This document shows positions 16,352-25,394 of a stretch of DNA of 64,000 nt, piece by piece. The DNA lies in assembly GCA_016124975.1 (NCBI GenBank), contig WGMP01000022.1:1-64000 (forward strand). Reading direction: 5' to 3'. The stretch comes from Phycisphaera sp. (lineage in GTDB: Bacteria > Planctomycetota > Phycisphaerae > Phycisphaerales > SM1A02). The notes beneath the pieces are model-generated. The model had not been told where the DNA came from. It made no database searches and saw nothing but the letters and a program-made list of their open reading frames with translations. The number at the start of each line of letters is the position of its first letter. Position 1 is the first letter of the stretch. The translations under genes were made by a program, and so were the position numbers.

Positions 16352-18655
16352 TCAGATGTCGAGAATCTGCGTGGCGCCGATCGCGTGGAGAACGGTCTGG
16401 CGGCAGAGCCGCGGGTCCGCGTCGGGCTTCACCATCGTGAGCCTGATGAGCTGCTTGAAGCGCCAGGGGTCGGACTCGCGGAACTGCGGCGCCTCCGCCG
16501 CGAGATGGTCGCGCGCCGCCTGAAGGAGCTCGGGCGGGCAGATGAACCCAGGTGCGAGCGACGCGAACACGACGAGGACCGCGATCCGCAGCGTCATCGG
16601 CTGCGATGGGTCATGAGCCGAGACGGCAGCGACGGCGAAGGCGAGTTCGGCATCGATGTCGGGCGGCACGGGGGTCGGCCTCGCAGCGGCCGCGCTGTCA
16701 CGCATCGCTCGGGTCGGGTTCATGACGCTCTTGTAGGCGCGGTTCGACAGGGCCTTGCGCCTCTCGAGGAACTCAGGCGGGAGACTCGCCATCACGGCCA
16801 TGCGCTCCTCGAAGCTCACATCGCGCGGCGCATCCGTCGGCTGCACGATCCTGAGCGGCTCGCCGTGGACCTCGCTTCCCTCGTCGATCGCGACGAAGCT
16901 CGTAAGCCGCGTCTGGATCTGATGCCGCACGCCGAGGTCGGCGATCTCGGGGTCGATCAGCCCCTGCTGCGATGGATCCGCGACCAGGCGATCCTCGAGC
17001 TCTGCGACGCGGTCGCGCGCCCAGAGCGCGCCGAGGGCGATCGGCGCGCGCGCAACGGTCGCGGCGCCGTGGAAGCGGCCGTCGACGCTGGCGATGTCGA
17101 CCGTCTGCGGTGAACCTTCGACGAAGAAGGTCGCGGCGCGGCCCGCGAAGAGATCGCGCCCCGAGTGGCGTCGCGCTCCTTGGACGCCGAGGCCGCACGC
17201 CATCGGGCCGACGAAGGTCGACTCGAAGCGGCGGATCTCCGCCTCGATGTCCTGCGAGTCGTTGACGAAGAGCGTGGTGCCTCCGCCAAGCCGCGCGAGG
17301 CGCGTGAGGACGCCCGCCGACGGCGCCATGCCGATTCCGACGGTGAAGAGGCGCGTCGCGGGGTCGAAGCGCCGCGTGAGGGCGAGGATCTCGCCGTCGT
17401 TCGCGACATCTCCGTCGGTGAGGAAGAGCACCGTGCGCACGCGGCCGCTGGCGACGCGGCCGAGGCACGCGCGCTCGAGCGCGGGAAGCGCCATGGTGCC
17501 GCCGCCGGCCTCCACGGCGTCGAGCCACTCGAGCGCGCGCTCGATGTTCGGGCGCGTGGCCGCGACCGGCTCTGCATCGAAGGTCTCGAAGGAGGTGTCG
17601 AACGCGATGATCTCGAAGCTGTCGTGCGCGGAGAGCCCCTCGAGCGCCGTGCGGAGCGCGCGCTTCGCTGCGACGATTCGCCCGCTGCCCATCGAGCCCG
17701 ATCGGTCGAGGACGAAGATCGCCTCGCGCGGGCACTCGAGCTCTGGCCTGCGCGTCGCGGGCGGGTCGACGACGACGAGCGTGCGCTCGCCATCGGTGTA
17801 GGCGCGCACGACGGGCTCGGTGGCGCGGGACCACGCGCGCAGCACGATGTCGCCCGAGCAGGTGGCGTCGGACGCGGGCCGCAGCGTGATGGCGCCGTCG
17901 GCCGCGTTCGAGCGGACGAGCGCGATCGACGCGGCGAGATCGGTCACGGCCTCGGCGAGCGTCACCTCGAGTTCGAGCGCGGTGCCGCCGCCGAGCTTGA
18001 CGGGCGGCGTGAGACGCGAGGCGTCTGGCGCGCGATCGGTGTCGGGCGAGACGCCGTCGCCGTCGTGGCCGACCGCGTCGCCAGGGACGAACTTCGGCGA
18101 GATCGCGGTCGGGAAGCGGTACTCGAAGCGTCCGTCGTCGACGCGCAGCCGCTCGACGATTGTCATGCGGACGACGATGTCCGACTTCGCGGGCACATTC
18201 GCGAGCGAGATCGTGTGGACATCGTCACGGACCGACTCGATCATCGCGGCGGTCTTCCCCCGCTCCTTCGCGCCCTCGAAGTCGGCACGCGCCTCCTCGG
18301 TCTTCTTGCACACGCCCTTCGCGACGCGGTCGCCCGACACGATCTCGAACGCCGTCACCGCGCCGTCCGCGGGGAGCGGGATCGTGTGCGTGACATCCAT
18401 TGGGCGCGTCGATGTGTTCGTGTAGCGCTCCTCGAGCTCTGTGACGGCGCAGTCGGCGAGGATCGACGCGCGCACGACCACCTTCGCAAGCGGGAAGGCG
18501 TGCGGCTCCTCCTCCCCCTTGCGAACGGCCCCACGGCCCTTGCCACGGGGAATCCCGAGCAGCTCGCCGAGCCTGCGGCTCTTCACGCCTGCGTCGGCGT
18601 CCTGGGAATCATCTGTGCTGATCGAAGCGGGAATGAGAGCGCTGAGCGTTGTCAT
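16352..18655 (-). CDS. VIT and VWA domain protein
   Basis: The 767-residue protein has an N-terminal vault/inter-alpha-trypsin (VIT) domain (about residues 50-200: ELEERYTNTSTRPMDVTHTIPLP), then a von Willebrand A domain from about 320 with the MIDAS motif FVLDRSGSMGSGR, and a helical C-terminus. VIT-VWA proteins act as metal-dependent adhesion or scaffold modules; the bacterial roles are largely unknown. No signal peptide is visible, so it is probably cytoplasmic or exported by an unknown route. Start ATG 18655 has GGAGGAAACCA directly upstream and overlaps the MerR stop by 4 nt, so the two genes are coupled. The frame beyond 18655 is only antisense or overlap with the MerR gene. Confidence 0.92.
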   Translation of the reverse strand: MTTLSALIPASISTDDSQDADAGVKSRRLGELLGIPRGKGRGAVRKGEEEPHAFPLAKVVVRASILADCAVTELEERYTNTSTRPMDVTHTIPLPADGAVTAFEIVSGDRVAKGVCKKTEEARADFEGAKERGKTAAMIESVRDDVHTISLANVPAKSDIVVRMTIVERLRVDDGRFEYRFPTAISPKFVPGDAVGHDGDGVSPDTDRAPDASRLTPPVKLGGGTALELEVTLAEAVTDLAASIALVRSNAADGAITLRPASDATCSGDIVLRAWSRATEPVVRAYTDGERTLVVVDPPATRRPELECPREAIFVLDRSGSMGSGRIVAAKRALRTALEGLSAHDSFEIIAFDTSFETFDAEPVAATRPNIERALEWLDAVEAGGGTMALPALERACLGRVASGRVRTVLFLTDGDVANDGEILALTRRFDPATRLFTVGIGMAPSAGVLTRLARLGGGTTLFVNDSQDIEAEIRRFESTFVGPMACGLGVQGARRHSGRDLFAGRAATFFVEGSPQTVDIASVDGRFHGAATVARAPIALGALWARDRVAELEDRLVADPSQQGLIDPEIADLGVRHQIQTRLTSFVAIDEGSEVHGEPLRIVQPTDAPRDVSFEERMAVMASLPPEFLERRKALSNRAYKSVMNPTRAMRDSAAAARPTPVPPDIDAELAFAVAAVSAHDPSQPMTLRIAVLVVFASLAPGFICPPELLQAARDHLAAEAPQFRESDPWRFKQLIRLTMVKPDADPRLCRQTVLHAIGATQILDI

Positions 18656-19419
18656 TGGTTTCCTCCATGTGGACGGGGCTGGCGCGTGGATCGACGGGAC
18701 TTCGGGCGCGTGGGGCCGACCGGCGCGCGACACTCCTCGGCCGCGACCGACGCGTCTTTTCCTCCACGGGGCTTCCGCGAATGGGCGTCGGTCGTGACGA
18801 TGTCGGTCGTGACTGGGTCGGCCGCGTGGCCGACGGATGAGGCGAGCGCCTTCGCAAGCGCGTCGGCGAGTTGCGTGGGACTTTCGACGAGTGCTGGATC
18901 GATGAGGACGGTGACTCCTGGTGCGATTTGGAACGAGCGAAGCGGCGTGGCCGCGACGGTTGCGGGACTCGGAGACGATTGCGGCGACAGCTGCGAAGAC
19001 GACTGCGACGACGGCTGCCCGCCAGCACGGCGCGGCTCTGCCGCCGGCGCGGCGCGAGGCGCGCGCGTGGCGTCGCTCTTGAGAAGCGCCGCGACGAGAT
19101 CGTCGGTCGCGTGCATCGCGAGCCCTTCGTGGATCTGCGACAGCGAGTGCCCCTCCGCCTGCAGTTCCTTCGCCACCACGACGCGCACGAGGTGCTCGCG
19201 CCCGTACATCGCGCGGCGCCCGATGTAGGCGGGCTTCGGCACGATGCCGAGCGTCTGGTAGAAGCGAACCGTGCGCGGGTCGATCCGATCGGAGGCGCGT
19301 CCGTCGGTCACCATCACGCCACGCGCGTCAAGGATGCGGCTCGCAAGCGCGGACAGCTCATCGAGGGAGAGCCCTTCGACGGGAATCGCTGCAAGAAGAT
19401 CGGGGAGGCGCGGCTGCAT
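18652..19419 (-). CDS. MerR-family regulator coupled to the VIT-VWA gene
   Basis: Residues 45-110 hold the MerR winged helix (DPRTVRFYQTLGIVPKPAYI and RAMYGREHLVRVVVAKELQAEGHSL). After it comes a Ser/Gln-rich linker (about 135-160) and a short ordered region, FQIAPGVTVLIDPALVES with QLADALAKAL, then a basic disordered tail. The usual MerR effector cysteines are absent, so metal sensing is unlikely. It lies first in a two-gene operon with the VIT-VWA gene, with a 4-nt ATGA overlap. The promoter immediately before its ATG contains repeated ACAGTA/TACTGT half-sites, consistent with autoregulation by distortion of a promoter spacer; that regulation is inferred. Confidence 0.88.
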   Translation of the reverse strand: MQPRLPDLLAAIPVEGLSLDELSALASRILDARGVMVTDGRASDRIDPRTVRFYQTLGIVPKPAYIGRRAMYGREHLVRVVVAKELQAEGHSLSQIHEGLAMHATDDLVAALLKSDATRAPRAAPAAEPRRAGGQPSSQSSSQLSPQSSPSPATVAATPLRSFQIAPGVTVLIDPALVESPTQLADALAKALASSVGHAADPVTTDIVTTDAHSRKPRGGKDASVAAEECRAPVGPTRPKSRRSTRQPRPHGGNQ

Positions 19420-19425
19420 GCCCCT

Positions 19426-19453
19426 ATCTTACAGTAACAGTATTTGCTGTCAA
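19426..19453 (-). promoter_or_regulatory. Promoter of the MerR operon with half-site repeats
   Basis: On the reverse strand: TTGACA (19453-19448), 16-bp spacer, TAAGAT (19431-19426), then only 6 nt to the ATG. The spacer contains ACAG...CTGT inverted and CTGTTACTGT direct half-sites. The perfect -35, and a start codon at about the expected transcription start, suggest a leaderless mRNA. Confidence 0.65.
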
Positions 19454-19691
19454 GTACGAGACTTCGAGATTTTCGCGATCGCTCTCCGCGCGGGCTGGCG
19501 GGCTGCGCCCAATGCCCTCGCCGCTTGTCCCTTTACCGCTTGACCCGTACGCCTCCGCCTCCCTGCTCTTCCCTCCACTTCCGTCGACCCATCTGAATCC
19601 CGCAACCGCACACGATCTCGGCGCGGACGATGGCTCGCGCGCCGACCCTCGCGGCACCCCACCCTCACGCCCCCATCTCGGAGTTTCCATC

Positions 19692-21515
19692 TTGAAGACG
19701 ATGCTCACCCTCGGCACCATCGCCCTCGGCGGCGCGGCCATCCTCCTCGGTCAGGTCACGGCGACGGCGGGAGGCAAGGGCGGCGGAGGCGGGCGGGGAG
19801 ACGGCGGCGTCGCGGGCGGATCGACCGACTGCGCCACGGCGCCCGCCCTGCTGCTTGGCGACAACGCCTTCAACACCGGGTCGTCCTCAGCGAGCCTTGC
19901 GCTGTCGAACGCGCCGTGCGGCGCGCACACGATGTTCAAGGTGAACTACTTCACCTTCACGCCGCAGTCGACTGGCTCCCACACCTTCTCGACCTGCGGC
20001 GGCGCCTCGTGGGACACGCGCCTCGCCGTGCTCTCGACCTGCTCGGGGTCGTCGGGCGCCATCGCCTGCAACGACGACGCTTGCGGCCTCCAGAGCTCGC
20101 TCACGGTCAACCTCGACGCAGGCACGACCTATCGCCTCGTCGTCGGCGGCTTCGGCGGCGGTGACGGCGGAGCGGGCGTGCTCACCGTCTCCGAGGGTGG
20201 CGGCGGCGGCGGCGGTGGAAGTGGCAAGATCGGCCCCGATGTCATCGTCGGCGCCATCCCCGACATCTCGAAATGGGGCGCTGCGACCGTCGCTGGCCAG
20301 ACCATCATGGCCTACTCGATCGGCACGACGAGCTGCAACATCGGCGACGAGCTTCTCGACTGGTTCCCCCAGCCCGACCCACGCCACCCGTTCATCACGC
20401 AGAACATCTACCGCATCAAGGACGGCCGTATCCAGCAGATCGGCCTCGGGTGGGGCAAGCACGGCTTCTTCGCCCTGCAGGACACCCTGTGCGGCCCCTG
20501 CCAGCCCGCGTCCGCCGGCACTTGGCTTGGCATCGGCTGCTCCGATCCCTACAACGCGAGCCTCAATGGAAATCAGCCGGGCCTCGGGACGCGCAGCGAG
20601 GTGAACCCCGCGACGGGCATCTTCCCAGGCAGCTACAACCAGGGCATGCCCAACGCCCCCGCGACGATCGGCCGCCGCATCCAGGTGAAGGCGACGGACC
20701 TCAACCCGTCGCTCAACCCGGGCGCGACCTACCTCGTCGAGGGTCAGTACATCCACTCAGGCGACGCCGCGCGCGGCAACGACGACAACAACGCCTCGTG
20801 GCGCGCCGTCACCGTCGGCTCGCTCAGTTCGGGCGCCTACACGCTCACTCCGACGGGCCCGACCAACCAACAGCAGCCCGCGATCCTCGCGTGGCGCGCG
20901 GCGGACAGCTCGGTCACGATCGCGAATGCGGATGTTCCTGACGACGGCCGCTTCATCCTCGGCTTCGCGGTCCGCGAGAACCCGAACGGCACCTGGCGCT
21001 ACGAGTACGCGGTGCAGAACTTCAACTCCGACCGCTCGGGCCGCTCGTTCGAGGTGCCCCTCCCGGCAGGCGCGGTCGCCACGAACATCAAGTTCTCCGA
21101 TGTCTTCTACCACTCGGGCGACCCGTACGACGGAACCGACTGGACGGTGACGACGACGGGCGGCGTGATCCGCTGGACGGGCCCGACCCACGCGACGAAT
21201 CCGAACGGAAACGCGCTGCGCTTCTCGACGATCTACAACTTCTGGTTCGACGCCGATGTGCCGCCGACCGCAGGCGAGGTCTCGCTCGGGCTCTTCAAGC
21301 CCGGCGCGAAGGGCGCTGCGAACTCGATCGCGATCGCCGCGCAGGTGCCGTCGGCGGGCTCGAATCCTGCAGATCTGAACGGCGACGGCCTCGTCAACGC
21401 GGCAGACCTCTCTGCACTCCTCGGAAACTGGGGCAACGCGGGCGTCGGCGACATCGACGGCAACGGCACGGTGGGCGCGGCGGACCTCGCCGCCCTGCTC
21501 GGCGCGTGGGGCTGA
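19692..21515 (+). CDS. Large secreted protein with C-terminal dockerin-like repeats
   Basis: The product is about 608 residues and its main body is not a family I can name. I favour the TTG start at 19692 because GGAG lies 8 nt upstream; ATG at 19701 is the alternative, and the longer frame from 19512 is Pro-rich and unlikely. A signal peptide (MLTLGTIALGGAAILLG) leads into a Gly-rich segment, then a PPC-like beta domain with paired Cys (residues about 45-160), a poly-Gly linker, a second large beta domain (about 180-550), and two EF-hand-like repeats, DLNGDGLVNAADLSALLGNWG and DIDGNGTVGAADLAALLGAWG. In this lineage these repeats are typical of exported surface proteins. It is probably extracellular. 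Confidence 0.85.
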   Translation: MKTMLTLGTIALGGAAILLGQVTATAGGKGGGGGRGDGGVAGGSTDCATAPALLLGDNAFNTGSSSASLALSNAPCGAHTMFKVNYFTFTPQSTGSHTFSTCGGASWDTRLAVLSTCSGSSGAIACNDDACGLQSSLTVNLDAGTTYRLVVGGFGGGDGGAGVLTVSEGGGGGGGGSGKIGPDVIVGAIPDISKWGAATVAGQTIMAYSIGTTSCNIGDELLDWFPQPDPRHPFITQNIYRIKDGRIQQIGLGWGKHGFFALQDTLCGPCQPASAGTWLGIGCSDPYNASLNGNQPGLGTRSEVNPATGIFPGSYNQGMPNAPATIGRRIQVKATDLNPSLNPGATYLVEGQYIHSGDAARGNDDNNASWRAVTVGSLSSGAYTLTPTGPTNQQQPAILAWRAADSSVTIANADVPDDGRFILGFAVRENPNGTWRYEYAVQNFNSDRSGRSFEVPLPAGAVATNIKFSDVFYHSGDPYDGTDWTVTTTGGVIRWTGPTHATNPNGNALRFSTIYNFWFDADVPPTAGEVSLGLFKPGAKGAANSIAIAAQVPSAGSNPADLNGDGLVNAADLSALLGNWGNAGVGDIDGNGTVGAADLAALLGAWG

Positions 21516-21632
21516 TCCGCGGCGACGCTCGACAGCTCGGCGCACGGTCGCGTGGCGCGGACGCCCGACCAAGGGCTTCGGAGGATCCGTACGGCAGGTC
21601 GAGGGCGAGCCCGTCGACCTTCGCCGGACGGC

Positions 21633-23594
21633 TCAGGAGCCTGACTCGGTCGCGCGGATTCGCCGCGCCTCCTCGAGCGCGGCACGCGCCTCGTCCCAGC
21701 CGGGCGCGAGGGCGCAGGCCGTCTCGAGCGCTGTGACCGCCTCGCCCGCCGAACTGAGCGCAAGGAACGCGCGCCCGATGACGAGGTGGATGCGCGGGTT
21801 CCCCATCGCGAGCGCGGCCGACGCCATGCCGTGCTCGAGCGCTGCCTTCGCATCGCCTCGGCGAAGCATGCATTCCGCGAGCATACCGAGCGCATCGGCG
21901 TTCTCAGGGTCTGCGCGCAGCGCCGCCTGAAGCTCGGCCTCTGCTTCGGCGTGCCGCTCAAGCGCCATCTGGCAGCGCGCGCGAAGCATGCGGAAGTCGT
22001 CGGACGAAGCGCCTGCGCGCTCGAGCCGCGCGAGCGCGCCGCGCGCATCGCCCTCCGCGAGCTCCGCGCCGGCGAGAAGCAGCGTTGCGGGCGCGCCAAG
22101 CACCGCTTCGCCGCCGAGCGCGTCGATCTCGGCGCGCACGCCCGCGAAGTCGCGCAACCCGTGCAGGCACTGCGCGCGCAGGAGCCGCACGAGCACCGAC
22201 GAGCGGAACGACGCGTCGAGCGCGTCGACGACGGCGATCGCCTTCGCGAACTCGAGCGCGTCGGCGTGCGACTGCGCGAGCTGCATCTGGTTCGACGCGA
22301 TCGTGTCGCGGCGCGTCTTCTCGGCGTCGGCGCCGAGCGGCTCGATGTAGCCGAGCGCGACGAGCTGCTCGAGCGCCGCGTGCGCCTCGATCGGATCGAC
22401 GCGCATGTCCGCGGGGTGCATGCCGCATGCGCCCTCGACCGCCTCCCAGGTCTCGATGCGGTCGCCGACGGAGATGCCGTCGAGCGCCTCCACGAGCACC
22501 CGCCCCGGCATGTCGCGCCCCGCGGGAAGCCCAAGCAGCGCGAGGACGGTCGGCGCGATGTCGAGGATCGATCCGCCGTGGAGCCGCGCGCCCGCTCGGA
22601 TTCCGGGCCCGGCCGCGGCGAAGACCCCGAGCGGACGGTGCCACGCGACGGGATTCGACTCGGCCGCCTTCGGATCAGGTCGCCGATGGTCGTTCCAGTA
22701 GCCGTGGTCGCTCACGATGACGACCGCCGTGTCCTCGCCCGCGAGCGAGAGAAGCGACTCGAGCATCATGTCGTGGAAGCGGTAGATGCCCGTCATGCAG
22801 TGGCGATACGCCTCGAAGTCCTCCTGCGACACGGCGTCCATCTTCGGCGGATGGAACTCCATGAACTCGTGGCCGAAGCGGTCGATTCCCTCGTAGTAGA
22901 CGGCGGTGAAGTCCCAGTCGCCGCGCGACATGAGCCGCGTGGCGAACCCGTGCACGCTCGCGGTCTGCGCGAGCATCGACATCAGCTTCCCGAGCCTGTG
23001 CCCTTCGCGCGCCGCCACGCGCGCGGCATCGGGCACGAACGGCAGCACGGCGCTTTCATCGAGCTCCGACGGGTGCACGCGGCACTCCGCGAGTTCATCC
23101 GCAAGCGTCGCAGGATGCACGGCGTGCGCAGGGAGCGGCGCGAGCGGCCCTTCGCCCGCACCGTGGAACTCGGTCTGGTTCGACACCATCGCGCCGAGGA
23201 TCGGTTCCGCGGGATGCGACGCGTACCAGCCGACCACGCTCGAGCGCAGCCCCTGCTGGGTGAGAATGTTCCAGAGCGCCTTCGCGCGGCGGCTCGTGCT
23301 CGCCGTGGTGCGGATGCCCGTGCCGTGCGGATCGGGTTCGGTGAACCCGAGCACGCCGTGCGCGTCGGCGCGCTTGCCCGTCGCGATCGTGTTCCAGAGG
23401 ATCGGCGAGAGGATCGGGCGCGTGGTCGCGAGGTTTCCCGACGCGCCGCGCGAGAGAAACGCAGCGAGCGTCGGCATCAGGCCCTGCGCGACCAGCGGCC
23501 CGATCAGCTGCCAGTCTGCCGCATCCCAGCCGACGAGGAGGACGCGGCGCGGAAGCCGGGGATCGGCGAGACGGGTCGGGGCGCGTGCGGTCAT
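21633..23594 (-). CDS. Alkaline-phosphatase-superfamily phosphodiesterase fused to TPRs
   Basis: The 653-residue protein starts with a type I phosphodiesterase/nucleotide pyrophosphatase domain: RVLLVGWDAADWQLI supplies the first metal Asp, LSPILWNTIATGK the nucleophile region, VIVSDHGYWNDH the Asp-His metal ligands, and GGSILDIAPTVLALLGLP the late His region. From about residue 430 to the end are TPR-like helical pairs rich in Ala (ALEFAKAIAVVDALD, ALRADPENADALGMLAECMLRRGD). No signal peptide is seen. The substrate is unknown; relatives cleave phosphodiester or phosphate groups from nucleotides or lipid-linked substrates. An in-frame TTG at 23603 is an alternative start. Confidence 0.9.
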   Translation of the reverse strand: MTARAPTRLADPRLPRRVLLVGWDAADWQLIGPLVAQGLMPTLAAFLSRGASGNLATTRPILSPILWNTIATGKRADAHGVLGFTEPDPHGTGIRTTASTSRRAKALWNILTQQGLRSSVVGWYASHPAEPILGAMVSNQTEFHGAGEGPLAPLPAHAVHPATLADELAECRVHPSELDESAVLPFVPDAARVAAREGHRLGKLMSMLAQTASVHGFATRLMSRGDWDFTAVYYEGIDRFGHEFMEFHPPKMDAVSQEDFEAYRHCMTGIYRFHDMMLESLLSLAGEDTAVVIVSDHGYWNDHRRPDPKAAESNPVAWHRPLGVFAAAGPGIRAGARLHGGSILDIAPTVLALLGLPAGRDMPGRVLVEALDGISVGDRIETWEAVEGACGMHPADMRVDPIEAHAALEQLVALGYIEPLGADAEKTRRDTIASNQMQLAQSHADALEFAKAIAVVDALDASFRSSVLVRLLRAQCLHGLRDFAGVRAEIDALGGEAVLGAPATLLLAGAELAEGDARGALARLERAGASSDDFRMLRARCQMALERHAEAEAELQAALRADPENADALGMLAECMLRRGDAKAALEHGMASAALAMGNPRIHLVIGRAFLALSSAGEAVTALETACALAPGWDEARAALEEARRIRATESGS

Positions 23595-23665
23595 GCAGGT
23601 CAAGAGTACAGCGCGCCCGCGATGATGCGGGCGCGCTGCGAGGAGCTTGGTTCGCGATCAAGCGC

Positions 23666-24316
23666 TCACTTCGAGCGCTTGCGGCTGCGCAGGAGGCCGA
23701 GGCCCGACGCGCCCGCCGCGAGAAGGCCGAGCGCACCAGGCGCGGGAACGGCGCCCGTCTGGATTCCTGCACCCGAGTTCTCGTAGGCCCAGTCATGCAC
23801 CACGAAGGTGCCCGCCGCATTGTTCACGCTCACGCGGACCCATCCGTAGAAGAGGTTCGCGCCGCTCGAGAACGAGAGCCCGAGATACGCGTTCGACGCG
23901 CTGTTGAACTGCGCGTTCGGGTTCGCGCCGCCGTAGGCCATCGAGCCGAAGAAGCTCGGGCCGACCGACGAAGCGTCGACGGTGAAGCCGGCCGAGAGCG
24001 CGGACGCATAGGCGAAGCCGCCCGCGTTGAAGGACACGAGCTTGCCCGGGAAGAAGTTCACGGTCGCGCCCTGGTAGTTGCCTCCGCCGAAGACATAGTT
24101 CTTCAGGAGGAGATCGCTGTAGGCGTCGCCATCGAGGTTGAGGTTCAGCGAGTTGAACTGGTTGATCGAGATGTCCTGGACGCCCGAGTAGACGATCGCG
24201 GCGCCCGCGTTCAGCGCGGCGGCTGCGGCGGCGCCTGCGGCGAGCGAGTAGGCGGCGCGCGACGATCCCGACGAGCGAGGCTCGCGCGAGGAGGAATCGA
24301 AGGAGGTATCGGACAT
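23666..24316 (-). CDS. PEP-CTERM-like exported protein
   Basis: The 216-residue protein opens MSDTSFDSSSREPRSSGSS, then a hydrophobic Ala-rich segment (AAYSLAAGAAAAAALNAGAA) that may be a late signal peptide, a beta-rich middle (GDAYSDLLLKNYVFGGGNYQG), and ends VPAPGALGLLAAGASGLGLLRSRKRSK-style, a PEP-CTERM-like sorting tail. AGGAG sits 9 nt before the ATG at 24316. It is probably displayed at the cell surface after exosortase-type processing, though the enzyme is not encoded here. It is divergent from the next secreted-protein gene. Confidence 0.85.
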   Translation of the reverse strand: MSDTSFDSSSREPRSSGSSRAAYSLAAGAAAAAALNAGAAIVYSGVQDISINQFNSLNLNLDGDAYSDLLLKNYVFGGGNYQGATVNFFPGKLVSFNAGGFAYASALSAGFTVDASSVGPSFFGSMAYGGANPNAQFNSASNAYLGLSFSSGANLFYGWVRVSVNNAAGTFVVHDWAYENSGAGIQTGAVPAPGALGLLAAGASGLGLLRSRKRSK

Positions 24317-24519
24317 GGGAGGGAACTCCTGTTTGAGGGACTTCAGGTCGCGCGAGGCGATGCGCGCACCAAGGGACAACCGCGGCGAGGGGGCCGAAGT
24401 CCACAGAGTCTGCCCTCGGATGGCGTTGACACAAGGGGAAACCGATCGGATTCAGCGAATCCATGGGCCTTTCCGCGTCCGCGCCACATCGACTGCCATC
24501 GTGCGCACGCAGGCGGAAC

Positions 24520-24548
24520 TTGGTTTGCATCGCCCCACGCGCTAGTGT
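24520..24548 (+). promoter_or_regulatory. Promoter directly before a secreted-protein gene
   Basis: TTGGTT (24520-24525), 17-bp spacer, TAGTGT (24543-24548), then 6 nt to the ATG at 24555. The short distance suggests a leaderless transcript, and no Shine-Dalgarno site is visible. Confidence 0.5.
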
Positions 24549-24554
24549 GGGCGC

Positions 24555-25382
24555 ATGCCTTCGCAACCGAGTTCCACCGTTCGCACGCTCGCATCCGCGC
24601 TCGTCCTCGTCTCGCTCTCGCCCTTCGCCTCGACGGCGTCCGCCCAGGAAGTCGTCTTCGACGCCGGCAGCGACAACGGCTTCTTCACGCCGTTCAACAG
24701 CGCGAACGCGGCGACCGTGAAGTATGGCGACAGCGGCTGGATCGGCACGGGAGCCAGCGCGCCCGTGGCGCTCGGGCGGATCACGCTGAACCTCGCGACC
24801 TTCGGCTCGACCACGCCGGGCACCACCGATCTCGTCTTCACCTTCAACGACGGCGATCCGTCGCGGCTCGTCTTCGGCACGGGCGACACGCTCTACACGA
24901 CGACGATCACGGGCGTGGAGTTGCCCGCCGCGAAGCCGGGGTCCGCTGCGTTCTTCTCGATCGACATCCCGCTTCCGTCGGTGCTCACGCGAGGCGGCTT
25001 CAACGACATCGGCTGGTCGGTTTCATGCGCGAACTACAACTTCGCGGGCCAGTTCGGCTTCCAGGTCTCGACCTGCAATGCGCAGACCGTCGGCTTCTAC
25101 ACGAACAACGCGTCGTTCTTCAGTGGATTCGGCTGGAGCCTCTTCGCGTTCGGACAGAATCCGTGCACGCAGGTCGCGAACTTCAGCGCCACGGTCTACA
25201 AGGCGGAGTGCCTTGGCGACATCGACCTGAGCGGCGCGGTGGACGCGGGCGATCTCGCCGTGCTCCTCGGCACCTGGGGCGATGCGGGCAAGGGAATCCC
25301 TGCGGACCTCAACGGCGACGGCCTCGTCGACGCATCGGACCTCGCGGCGCTGCTCGGAAACTGGGGCGGCTGCCCTGGCTGA
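24555..25382 (+). CDS. Secreted protein with C-terminal dockerin-like repeats
   Basis: A 275-residue exported protein with signal peptide ending ASTASAQE, a beta-sandwich-like middle without a recognised family, several Cys that could form disulfides, and two C-terminal calcium-loop-like repeats (DIDLSGAVDAGDLAVLLGTWG and DLNGDGLVDASDLAALLGNWG). A close functional link to neighbours is not evident. The repeats are probably a surface-attachment or folding module, as in several other proteins of this window. Confidence 0.87.
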   Translation: MPSQPSSTVRTLASALVLVSLSPFASTASAQEVVFDAGSDNGFFTPFNSANAATVKYGDSGWIGTGASAPVALGRITLNLATFGSTTPGTTDLVFTFNDGDPSRLVFGTGDTLYTTTITGVELPAAKPGSAAFFSIDIPLPSVLTRGGFNDIGWSVSCANYNFAGQFGFQVSTCNAQTVGFYTNNASFFSGFGWSLFAFGQNPCTQVANFSATVYKAECLGDIDLSGAVDAGDLAVLLGTWGDAGKGIPADLNGDGLVDASDLAALLGNWGGCPG

Positions 25383-25394
25383 GCACGGCCGCCC

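Noticed and set aside
17165-19228. 687-residue forward frame
   Set aside because: Antisense to the VIT-VWA and MerR genes, both of which have clear domains; composition is Arg/Glu/Asp-rich without motifs.
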